This document shows, piece after piece, positions 8,268 through 14,754 of a DNA stretch of 64,000 bases. Position numbers and translations under genes: made by a program. Numbering within the stretch: the stretch's first letter is position 1; each line of letters begins with the position of its first letter. The stretch comes from Pseudomonas cremoricolorata (GTDB taxonomy: Bacteria > Pseudomonadota > Gammaproteobacteria > Pseudomonadales > Pseudomonadaceae), in assembly GCF_000759535.1 (NCBI RefSeq), contig NZ_CP009455.1:3038001-3102000 (forward strand). Reading direction: 5' to 3'. The notes below the pieces were generated by a model. It saw nothing but the letters and a program-made list of their open reading frames with translations, searched no databases and was not told the origin of the DNA.

Positions 8268-9260
8268 ATGATTCCTGTCGATATGCCGCTCATGCTGCTC
8301 GGCTACATGATCTACATTTTTTCCGAGGTTTTTCTCTGGCTTTTCATCGCCGGCCTGATCGCCTTGCTGATTCCGCGAAGCCGTCGTTACATGGTGGCGC
8401 GGCGCTGGAGGTTCGGCTTGTTGCTGGTGTTGCTTGCAGCCGGCAGTGTGCCATACATCGAGTCCACCAACAGTCTCTGGCAGGATTGGCGTGCGCACAA
8501 TCCCCGCCTCGAACACGAGGAAGTGCTCGGTGATTTGGTGCTTCCAGCCGGGACGCGAGTCCACCTGCAAAACCTGGAGCCTTTCAACGACCTGTCCGGC
8601 GACCCCGTGCCCTATGGCATGCAGAGCCTAGATCATGCTGATTTCGACCGCACGCCTGGTCACATCATGGGCATGCCTGTGCGTCGTCTGAAACTGGCGC
8701 AGGGCCATGGATTCGCGACGGTCGAGACCCTGTCGGCCCATGACCTGGCAGGATGGAAATGTGCACCTGGGGAGATCGAGTTCGATTTTCCGTTTGGTGC
8801 TCATTTCAAGTTTTCCGAATGGAAGATGAGTCGATGCACGCTGGCGCCAGGTACAGACCTGGGCGGCATCGTCTGGCCTGGGCCGGTGAGGGTATCCACC
8901 AACACCACGGGTTGGCTGGCCAGGTCCGAGGAAAGCCCGGTCAAGCTACTGGGGATCGAACTGCGCTCACTGATCATGATTCTGGATCGGCCTTATGGGG
9001 AAGGTCGCTCATGGGAAGGTTACTCGAACCAACCTTTCGACTTCGGCCCTGTTCACTATCCTGCCGACATCCAAGTCAGCCGTTATCAAGGCCAGATGCA
9101 ATTCAGCCTGCCACCGGACGCACAAGCCGAGGATCGACGTACTGGAATGCCCATAGAAGGCGGGCAGACCGTGGTGCAGAGCATGGCTGGTGAGGTACTA
9201 GGAGTCCGTACCAACCGCTCTATGGGTGTTTATTTCCCTGACGAAATCATAGTGCGCTGA
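8268..9260 (+). CDS. membrane-anchored protein of unknown function
   Basis: 330 aa from ATG 8268, chosen because AAGGA lies about 6 bp upstream and the hydrophobic N-terminus then starts correctly; the frame is open to 8205. Residues about 5-36 (LLGYMIYIFSEVFLWLFIAG) and 45-60 (FGLLLVLLAAGSVPYI) form two membrane helices separated by the basic loop RSRRYMVARRWR. The remaining 265 residues form a soluble, probably periplasmic beta-rich domain with motifs such as LVLPAGTRVHL, PFGAHFKFSEWK and PGPVRVSTNTTGW. No catalytic signature is visible. Island location and divergence from a small membrane protein are the only context. Confidence 0.7.
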   Translation: MIPVDMPLMLLGYMIYIFSEVFLWLFIAGLIALLIPRSRRYMVARRWRFGLLLVLLAAGSVPYIESTNSLWQDWRAHNPRLEHEEVLGDLVLPAGTRVHLQNLEPFNDLSGDPVPYGMQSLDHADFDRTPGHIMGMPVRRLKLAQGHGFATVETLSAHDLAGWKCAPGEIEFDFPFGAHFKFSEWKMSRCTLAPGTDLGGIVWPGPVRVSTNTTGWLARSEESPVKLLGIELRSLIMILDRPYGEGRSWEGYSNQPFDFGPVHYPADIQVSRYQGQMQFSLPPDAQAEDRRTGMPIEGGQTVVQSMAGEVLGVRTNRSMGVYFPDEIIVR

Positions 9261-9322
9261 GGCTCAATGAACTGAGGCGGTCCGCAGTATCCGCAATGGG
9301 TCGTTAGCTGCCCTCGCCAAAT

Positions 9323-9358
9323 GCCGGTCCGGGTTGATCGTCGACGATGTCGACCGGC
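9323..9358. repeat. nested dyad between convergent genes
   Basis: Outer arms GCCGGTC (9323-9329) and GACCGGC (9352-9358) enclose the perfect 12-bp palindrome ATCGTCGACGAT (9337-9348). It lies in the 139-bp gap between the convergent unknown gene and prtN. It may act as a bidirectional terminator, but there is no T-run; a protein-binding site is the alternative. Confidence 0.4.
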
Positions 9359-9399
9359 ACCGGCACCGGCACCTGGCCAGGCGAGGTGCAATCTCCTGG

Positions 9400-9675
9400 T
9401 TAGCCGGCCCTCAGTGTCTTGTTCAATTGCGCACACTCCTTGCGGGCAGCCTCCCGCTGCTGATCCAAGTAATGCGCCAGGTCGGCAATATGAATGCCCC
9501 GTGCGCTCTTCTGGCTTGCCTCGAGCCTAGTGATAGGAAGCTTGATTTGTCCGGCAAAAACCTTCCGCTGAAACATGTCAGGGGTCAGGTGGGTGAAGTA
9601 GTCGGTGCACACCTGGTCGATTGGGATGATGGCGAGTCCGTTGTATTGCGCCATTAGCATGAATGCAGTGTTCAT
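9400..9675 (-). CDS. prtN: PrtN-like pyocin activator protein
   Basis: 91 aa. The start at 9675 gives the family N-terminus MNTAFMLMAQYNGLAIIPID and an ATGA overlap with the preceding gene; the open frame extends to 9729. Further family sequence: FTHLTPDMFQRKVFAGQI and LPITRLEASQKSARGIHIADLA, ending in a charged helix. PrtN of P. aeruginosa switches on pyocin genes after RecA-triggered loss of the repressor PrtR. Homologues occur in many Pseudomonas prophages as late or excision activators. Here it is the last gene of a six-gene leftward operon, between that operon and the integrase. No PrtR-like repressor lies in the block, so its control is unclear. Confidence 0.8.
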   Translation of the reverse strand: MNTAFMLMAQYNGLAIIPIDQVCTDYFTHLTPDMFQRKVFAGQIKLPITRLEASQKSARGIHIADLAHYLDQQREAARKECAQLNKTLRAG

Positions 9676-9857
9676 GGCTTGCGCCCTCGCATGATGATGA
9701 AGCCAGCTGCTTGACGGGTTTTGGAACATTGGTCGTGATTGCCCTTCACGCGAGCCTTACCGCAGATGTCGCAAATGAACGACATGGCTGGCCGAAGCGT
9801 TGGCTGCATGCCCTTGGGCGTGCGGGTGGTTGGGGTGTATGTCGATGTGTCGATCAC
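9672..9857 (-). CDS. small zinc-finger-like phage protein
   Basis: 61 aa. It overlaps the next gene (prtN) by ATGA at 9672-9675 and the previous gene by ATGA at 9854-9857, which supports real translation. The middle contains a CxxC-x10-C pattern (ICDICGKARVKGNHDQCS) typical of a small metal-binding knuckle, and the C-terminus is basic (MRGRKP). The N-terminal 20 residues are rich in Thr/Pro. Likely a DNA- or RNA-binding accessory of the phage early region; no specific family was recognised. Confidence 0.6.
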   Translation of the reverse strand: MIDTSTYTPTTRTPKGMQPTLRPAMSFICDICGKARVKGNHDQCSKTRQAAGFIIMRGRKP

Positions 9858-10057
9858 AGCGAATACCTCTCATGCACTCGGCGAGCATTCGGACTGAGGG
9901 CGAGATGCTCAAGGTTCGTGGCGCTGTTTACAGTCGGTAACGTGCCTGTCGCTGAGCTTCGGTCGATGCTGCTGCGATGCAACTCGACCAATGCGGTGAT
10001 TAGTGCCAAGGCGAGCAAGAGGCTGATCAACTGCCAGATGCGTGTTGGTTTAGGCAT
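9854..10057 (-). CDS. small single-span membrane protein
   Basis: 67 aa from ATG 10057. The frame is open to 10165, but this start overlaps the upstream stop by 8 bp and gives a tidy N-terminus: short basic segment MPKPTRIW, one transmembrane helix (QLISLLLALALITALVEL, about 9-26), then a polar Ser/Arg-rich tail of about 40 residues. It is coupled by ATGA to the following zinc-finger gene. Unknown function; small spans of this kind in phage early regions include superinfection-exclusion proteins, but nothing here proves that. Confidence 0.55.
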   Translation of the reverse strand: MPKPTRIWQLISLLLALALITALVELHRSSIDRSSATGTLPTVNSATNLEHLALSPNARRVHERYSL

Positions 10058-10346
10058 GTGGGCTGCCCCCATTGATCTGGCAAAGCACTTGCTTTCCGGC
10101 CAACTCAAACAGTTCGTCGGCGGATACCGGCGTGACGGACTGCTCGCAGTTGCGCACGGCGTCAAACCTAGTGCGGTACAGCCCGGCCTGGCCGAGCCAA
10201 GCGACGGCGTTGTGTTCGGCGTTGGACATTGGGCAGCCGTGGGCTTCAGGGACAGTGCCTTCGTGGGTGCGCCTGCACTTCCTGCAGTGATACAGGCCGC
10301 CGTCGTCGGCCTCGCTCATGTACCAATCATGGCGGTGCGTGCTCAT
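10050..10346 (-). CDS. small zinc-ribbon protein
   Basis: 98 aa, overlapping the methyltransferase stop by ATGA (10343-10346). The sequence HDWYMSEADDGGLYHCRKC followed by a second Cys after about 14 residues (AHGCPM) suggests one zinc-binding ribbon near residues 6-40. The C-terminal half contains a further Cys pair (NCEQ, LCQIN). Proteins of this shape occur next to DNA methyltransferases in Pseudomonas phages; the role is not established. Confidence 0.6.
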   Translation of the reverse strand: MSTHRHDWYMSEADDGGLYHCRKCRRTHEGTVPEAHGCPMSNAEHNAVAWLGQAGLYRTRFDAVRNCEQSVTPVSADELFELAGKQVLCQINGGSPHA

Positions 10347-12172
10347 GCGGCCTCCTGCTGGTACAAGTCGATCAGGTCTTTCGCGTTGGCGGCGATCAAG
10401 TCTTCCGCTTCGTCAGGGCAGACGCTGTTGCCGATCAGGCGGATCTGGTCGGTGTTCTTGATCGGGCGCCACTCCAGCAGGCCGGTTTCTTTGTTCTCGA
10501 ACAGGCCGCGATCAAGGATGTAGTCGGGGCTGAAACCCTGGGCAAGTTTCAATTCGGGAGCCTTGATCATGCGCAGGGTGAAGTCGACCAGTGCGTAATC
10601 GCCGAGTAGCACCAGGTCGACCAGATCGGGAAAGTGTTCCGGCAGGTACTTGTGCAGGAAGTGAGCGCACTTGCGGGCCTTCGCCAGCAGCTCTGGCGGC
10701 AGAAGCGCATTAGGCACCTGGACAACGGTGACCAGCGCCATGCGTTCCTTGGTCGGCAGGGTGTGCATCGGTTCGCCCATGTCTTGCCACTGCCCGCCGG
10801 TGCCGTAGTACTTCACCAGGTACGCACTCGCCAGTCGCTGGTTGGTGCCGCGCCCGAGAATCGTGCTCAGAGGCACCTTGGCTGCTCGTCCGTCGCCCTT
10901 GTAGAAACCGCCGTTGGCTTGCTCGAAGTGGCATGCGGCGAACGCGTGGTGGCCGCTGCCGGTAGTCAGGGTGTTTATAGGGTGGTCCATGCCGCTACCA
11001 GTAGAGCCTTTGCGCAGGGTGATCATCGACGCGGTGACCAGTGCTTGCTCGCCTCTGTTCGCCCCGGTGATCGTCCGGATGGACTCGGAAACGGGGTATC
11101 CCGAACGGTCCCCATGATGTGTGAGGTGGGTCAGGTGGGCTGCGGCCAAGGCGAAATGGCCACCCTTGATCTGGGCCACCTGAGTGCGAAGCGGCTCGCC
11201 TGCGCTGAAGGTGCGCTGCGTGCTCGCGTTGGCGAACTCGGTGAGGCTTGCGGCGGCTAGCTGTTGCTCGTCCAGCTGGAGCACGAAAGGCTGCTCGGCC
11301 ATGACGGTGTGGCGCCAGACACCTTTCGCCACGCGCCGGCAGGTGTTGTCCACCAGTGGGCGTTTGCGTGCGAACAGGCTCTTGCCCAGGTCGGAAAAAT
11401 CGATGCACTCGGCGGCGGTGCGCCAAGGCAGTTGGCCCGGTTTCGGGTTCTCGTGTCGCTTCGGCTTCGTCCAGACGATCGGGCGGCCATCCGTACGGCC
11501 GATTAGGAACAGGCGCTTGCGGATAGTTGGGGAGCCGGCGTTCGAAGCGCGGCGCTCACGCCACTCTACGTTGCAGCCCAGGCCCCGCACTAGTGCGTCC
11601 ATCGGTACCCACTGGCCGATGCAATCCATGATCTCGCCCATGTCCGGATGATCGGCAGCCAGGCCAGTGGTGAGGCAGGCGACGAATGCCTTGAAGGTGC
11701 GACCCGTTTCCGACTTGATCGGCCTGCCTGCGTCGTCCAGCGGCCCCCAGGCTTGGAACTCTTCAACGTTCTCCATTAACAGCAGGCGTGGGCGGGTGGC
11801 AAAGACCCAGCGAACCACGACCCATGGCAGCGAGCGCACAGCCTTGCTTCTTGGGGCGCCGCCTTTGGCCTTGGAGAAGTGGCGGCAGTCAGGGGACGCC
11901 CACAAAATCCCCACGGGCTGGCCGCCGGTGGCCTGCAGTGGGTCGACTTCGTAGATGTCGCTGATGTAGTGGCGGGTGTTGCGGTGGTTCGCGCGGTGTA
12001 CCGCGATTGCGATAGGGTTGTGGTTGATGGCGATGTCAGGGTCGCGGTATACGCGGGCGCCGCCGCTGCTTGCCCCACCGGCACCGGCAAACAGGTCAAC
12101 GTACAGTTCGCGCTGGAAGGGCAGGGCTTGCTGCTGCGCACCCTGGATATCGATCTGCAGGGCGGCTGTCAT
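10343..12172 (-). CDS. phage-type DNA (cytosine-5) methyltransferase
   Basis: 609 aa enzyme that methylates C5 of cytosine in a specific DNA sequence using S-adenosylmethionine. Motif I is LFAGAGGASSGG (about 27-38). Motif IV is ASPDCRHFSKAKGG with catalytic Cys96 in PDC rather than the usual PC. Motif VI is ENVEEF (134-139), motif VIII-like TIRKRLFLIG, and motif X GNSV (581-584). The long segment between VIII and X holds the target-recognition domain. No restriction endonuclease gene is nearby, so this is a solitary methyltransferase, probably protecting phage DNA or altering host gene expression. It is translationally coupled on both sides by ATGA overlaps. Confidence 0.9.
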   Translation of the reverse strand: MTAALQIDIQGAQQQALPFQRELYVDLFAGAGGASSGGARVYRDPDIAINHNPIAIAVHRANHRNTRHYISDIYEVDPLQATGGQPVGILWASPDCRHFSKAKGGAPRSKAVRSLPWVVVRWVFATRPRLLLMENVEEFQAWGPLDDAGRPIKSETGRTFKAFVACLTTGLAADHPDMGEIMDCIGQWVPMDALVRGLGCNVEWRERRASNAGSPTIRKRLFLIGRTDGRPIVWTKPKRHENPKPGQLPWRTAAECIDFSDLGKSLFARKRPLVDNTCRRVAKGVWRHTVMAEQPFVLQLDEQQLAAASLTEFANASTQRTFSAGEPLRTQVAQIKGGHFALAAAHLTHLTHHGDRSGYPVSESIRTITGANRGEQALVTASMITLRKGSTGSGMDHPINTLTTGSGHHAFAACHFEQANGGFYKGDGRAAKVPLSTILGRGTNQRLASAYLVKYYGTGGQWQDMGEPMHTLPTKERMALVTVVQVPNALLPPELLAKARKCAHFLHKYLPEHFPDLVDLVLLGDYALVDFTLRMIKAPELKLAQGFSPDYILDRGLFENKETGLLEWRPIKNTDQIRLIGNSVCPDEAEDLIAANAKDLIDLYQQEAA

Positions 12173-12684
12173 GCTGCGGCTCCTGCAGTTGTGGCGCTCG
12201 GAGTGCTGCTCAGTTGGAGGTGGATACGTTTGGCCAGCTCGTCGATGACGTCAGCCTGGGTTCCCGCTCGGGCTGCCTCGGCTTCGGTTTGCAGGGCTTT
12301 GAAGGTGCGCTGAGCCAGGCGCATCGTGGACGAGGCGCTGACCAACTTGTCATAGTCCGCCTTGGTCACTGCGAGGCCGGTGTACGACATGATCCGTGCG
12401 TCAAGCTCACTGATGCTGGCTTGGAGCGCAACGATCTTGGTGTGGCGTGCGGCCAGCTCCAGTTCGCAGGTTTGCTGAGCGCGCTGCAATTCCGTGCGCA
12501 GATCGTCTTGGGCTTGCTTCGCTTCCCTGAGCTGCAGGGTAAGGCTCTGGTCGTGGAAGGCTTTGCCTTCGTTAAAACCTCGGGCATAGGCAAGGCGGCG
12601 TGCTTTGGCAATCAGGAAGGGAAGGATGATCAGGGTCACCATCCAGGCGATACCAGCTGCAAGTGCGTACTGATGTGGTTGCAT
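12169..12684 (-). CDS. membrane-anchored coiled-coil protein, first gene of the phage operon
   Basis: 171 aa. One N-terminal transmembrane helix (residues about 7-26, ALAAGIAWMVTLIILPFLIA) is followed by a basic stretch (KARRLAYARGFNEG). A long charged coiled coil covers about 45-105, full of Gln/Glu/Leu. An Ala-rich C-terminus ends the protein. It overlaps the methyltransferase by ATGA at 12169-12172 and appears to head the leftward operon. Similar proteins are common unannotated neighbours in Pseudomonas prophages. The function is unknown; the topology resembles an inner-membrane anchor with a cytoplasmic rod. Confidence 0.65.
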   Translation of the reverse strand: MQPHQYALAAGIAWMVTLIILPFLIAKARRLAYARGFNEGKAFHDQSLTLQLREAKQAQDDLRTELQRAQQTCELELAARHTKIVALQASISELDARIMSYTGLAVTKADYDKLVSASSTMRLAQRTFKALQTEAEAARAGTQADVIDELAKRIHLQLSSTPSATTAGAAA

Positions 12685-13061
12685 GTGCTGTGCTCCAAAG
12701 TGCCCAGCACCGGCCGGTGGTGTGGTGATGGCCAGGTGCTGGATGCGATGCCCCTGATGGCCGGGGCCGCCAGCACGCTGCCGTCGGCATAACCGATGAC
12801 GGGGATCAAGGACTTATTGCACTCAAGGCCTGCCCAGGCTTACGTGAACGAGAACACTCGATAGAAAAAAGCGAGCTGCGCAGATGAGTCAACCTCAGCC
12901 CAGCGGGTCTCGTTCACTTGAACCGCAGTTTGGACGAGCGCGTGGGAGCTCCATGCGGCGATCATCGACAAATCAATTTTCGGTGCTATAGAATTGCTAG
13001 CAATTGGGCGGACGTGTCACCTGTCCATCAACACACAGCCAGTGATCGGAGCAGCCATACC
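12685..13061. other. divergent control region with long-spaced inverted repeat
   Basis: 377 bp between the leftward phage operon and the rightward toxin-antitoxin operon; I see no gene. It holds a perfect 10-bp inverted repeat, GTGAACGAGA (12844-12853) and TCTCGTTCAC (12908-12917), with 54 bp between the arms. It also holds the promoter/operator of the downstream operon. The repeat could be a pair of sites for a regulator of the leftward operon. No convincing sigma-70 promoter for that operon was found by eye. Confidence 0.5.
12965..13005 (+). promoter_or_regulatory. sigma-70 promoter with palindromic operator
   Basis: -35 TCGACA (12965-12970), 16-bp spacer, -10 TATAGA (12987-12992). The perfect 14-bp palindrome AATTGCTAGCAATT (12992-13005) begins at the last base of the -10 and covers the expected start of transcription. 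That is the usual layout for an autorepressed toxin-antitoxin operon, whose antitoxin begins at 13062. Confidence 0.6.
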
Positions 13062-13334
13062 ATGCCACATGCCGAAAGATCAGAAACCGTCTTGCTGCGG
13101 TTGAGACCCCAAGACACCCCAACGGGAATAAGCGGCTCGACATTCGAGCAACTGATGTCGCACACCGGCTTGAACAAGACTGAGGTCATCCATTACGCCT
13201 TGCGGCAGATGGCTGATCGCTTCCTGCCCAAGTACGAGCTGGATGACGGACCGTTGACTGACACGCAGATGGCCGCGATCCGTGAAGAGTGCCCGGAGCA
13301 GCCAGAGGAACGTCTGACCAGAAGGCTGTTCTAG
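13062..13334 (+). CDS. candidate ribbon-helix-helix antitoxin
   Basis: 90 aa from ATG 13062, preferred over an upstream in-frame start because GGAG lies 10 bp before it and the promoter at 12965-12992 would not leave room for the longer form. The N-terminus has a beta strand (ETVLLRLRP), then GSTFEQLMSHTGLNKTEVIHYALRQM in pieces consistent with the helix-turn-helix of an RHH (CopG/Arc-like) dimer, about residues 8-50. The acidic C-terminus would be the toxin-binding tail. It ends 3 bp before the MazF-like gene. A perfect palindrome at the promoter fits RHH binding. Recognition is by pattern, not by a family hit. Confidence 0.6.
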   Translation: MPHAERSETVLLRLRPQDTPTGISGSTFEQLMSHTGLNKTEVIHYALRQMADRFLPKYELDDGPLTDTQMAAIREECPEQPEERLTRRLF

Positions 13335-13337
13335 ACA

Positions 13338-13739
13338 ATGGCGAAGCGTTTCATACCGCTACCCGCGCCAGGTGATATCGTGTGGTGCAAGTTTCCGGAA
13401 ACTGTCGGCACTCCAGGCCCCAAGCGTCGTCCCTGCCTGATCCTGGGCGTTTTCGATGACGATCATAGGGTCCGCGTCTGCTATGGCACCAGCCGGAAAA
13501 CCGGCCCGGAAGAAATCTTTTCGGGAGAGTTCGTCATGGACCCCCAGGACGATGGGTTCGAAATCAGCGGATTAGGCCCTCGAACCAAGTTCGATCTGAA
13601 TAACACGTTCGATCTGCCGTTCACTGACCGATGGTTCCATCCCCACCGTGCAACCACATTGCCTGTCCCACCGCCCAAGATGGGAACCTTGCATCCCAGC
13701 TTCATGCAGGCGATCAGAAAGGCGCTGGGACGCGAGTGA
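13338..13739 (+). CDS. candidate MazF/PemK-like toxin
   Basis: 133 aa, 3 bp after the antitoxin gene, with GAAGG inside the antitoxin 3' end as ribosome site. The N-terminus PLPAPGDIVWCKFPE and the strand KRRPCLILGVFD match the first two strands of the MazF/PemK/CcdB fold, including the conserved Arg-Pro after the first loop. VRVCYGTSR would be the third strand. Members are usually mRNA endonucleases; the active-site residues cannot be assigned with certainty. Length, order and spacing fit a type II toxin-antitoxin module. Alternatively it is a PemK-fold protein without toxicity. A terminator follows within 25 bp. Confidence 0.6.
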   Translation: MAKRFIPLPAPGDIVWCKFPETVGTPGPKRRPCLILGVFDDDHRVRVCYGTSRKTGPEEIFSGEFVMDPQDDGFEISGLGPRTKFDLNNTFDLPFTDRWFHPHRATTLPVPPPKMGTLHPSFMQAIRKALGRE

Positions 13740-13761
13740 TCTAAATGACTGCAAATGGAAC

Positions 13762-13787
13762 AACCGGCCTCGGCCGGTTTTCGCTTT
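13762..13787 (+). terminator. intrinsic terminator after the toxin gene
   Basis: Stem AACCGGC/GCCGGTT with loop CTCG, followed by TTTCGCTTT. It starts 22 bp after the toxin stop codon and would close the two-gene operon. Confidence 0.7.
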
Positions 13788-13789
13788 CA

Positions 13790-14371
13790 GCTCGGGCAGT
13801 GCGATAGTGGGCTTGGTCATCGTGATTTCCCTGGTGATTCTCAGGCCTTCAAAAACTCAACGTTAGCCAAGAACCACGGTGACCGCTCTCGTTCCCCCAC
13901 AGGGCGCCTTCGGCTGGTTCAGTTACACCACTTTCTGGGACACGATCATCAGGTGAGCGGCGATGAAGTGCAACTTTCAGAATCGCAGCAGGCTTGCTAA
14001 CTGGAGGCACTGCAGCCATCGCAAAACTTCGATGCAAAGGACAATTATTAGGTTGGCAGTGAGCATGACTTTCTCCGGATTGGATTTTCCCGCTCGACGC
14101 TTCGTTGAGTGGATAGGTGGTTAGGGTTGGGATGATTTAATCGGGAGAGTTGTTTGTGTGTCAATATTTTCTTGCTCTCATTACGATGTTCAAAGCTGTT
14201 GTCCTGATTGGCGATATCTGCTTCCGAATGTTGATTTGTTGATTTGTTGATTTGTTGATTTGTTGATTTGTTGGTTTGTTGATCTTCGCGTAGTCTGGCA
14301 GTGTCAGTTAAATAGTTGGTTAGTTCGAGCGCTGTATTCTCTAGTTAAAAAGTCTGGGTGGTACATGCTAG
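13790..14371. other. AT-richer non-coding stretch
   Basis: About 580 bp with no supported gene in either direction. Base composition is clearly more AT-rich from about 14030 to 14370 than the surrounding genome, and the octamer repeat sits inside. This is consistent with recently acquired or decaying DNA near the right end of the island. Confidence 0.5.
14230..14285 (+). repeat. octanucleotide tandem repeat (GTTGATTT)n
   Basis: Seven consecutive 8-bp units: five perfect GTTGATTT, then GTTGGTTT and GTTGATCT. No reading frame uses it, and the units have no spacers, so it is a simple sequence repeat and not a CRISPR. Copy number is likely to vary between strains. Confidence 0.9.
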
Positions 14372-14615
14372 CGCCGCTCCGCAGGATCGGTGTGCAAGCG
14401 CCTGCATGAGTATTCGGATCTAATCGTTCAGTTCGCACGAGGCGTAACGTGTCCAAGGCGCACTGATAGAAATGCATCATCCGACCTGCGATACATTACT
14501 CATGACCCTACGTCTCTTTCGAAGGGTATTCGCTACAGCAAGGCCGAGGTGTTGTTCAAGGATCTGCGTCGATCTGGTAAATTTTCCGGTTGTTCGCTTG
14601 CACTCGCTGGTTGCG
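14372..14615 (+). pseudogene. decayed umuC (DNA polymerase V) C-terminal fragment
   Basis: Fragments of the UmuC/RulB little-finger and C-terminal region are readable in the + direction: RRSAGSVCKRL from 14372, then, after a frame change, MSIRI, and later GIRYSKAEVLFKDLR and KFSG (about 14525-14600). 23 bases at 14529-14551 are identical to the intact umuC at 33146-33168. The 5' two thirds are missing and at least one indel and stop codons interrupt it. The reading frame continues to TGA 14758, overlapping the next gene. It is a remnant of a second error-prone polymerase gene brought or truncated by the island. Confidence 0.7.
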
Positions 14616-14754
14616 CCGTAGAAAAGTTGTCAACTCCAGCAAGCGAAGCAGGTCAGCGGTCAGGAAGCGCTACGAAAATGAAGTATCAGACTATTTGTGT
14701 TTCCAAAGAATGTGTATCTGGAACAAAAGCTGGCCAAGTGGAGCTTGAATTCAT

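Noticed and set aside
9663-10523. Plus-strand open frame of 286 codons through the small phage genes
   Set aside because: The minus strand has a chain of short overlaps between start and stop codons and family sequence for PrtN, which is better evidence than one uninterrupted frame.
12918-13061. Longer N-terminus for the antitoxin gene
   Set aside because: It would start upstream of the best promoter and include the operator; the start at 13062 has a ribosome site and the conserved-looking fold begins there.
13755-14000. Open frame of 81 codons after the toxin gene
   Set aside because: It starts inside the terminator, has no ribosome site and no recognisable sequence.
14230-14285. Possible CRISPR array
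   Set aside because: Units are 8 bp and contiguous, with no spacers; a simple tandem repeat.
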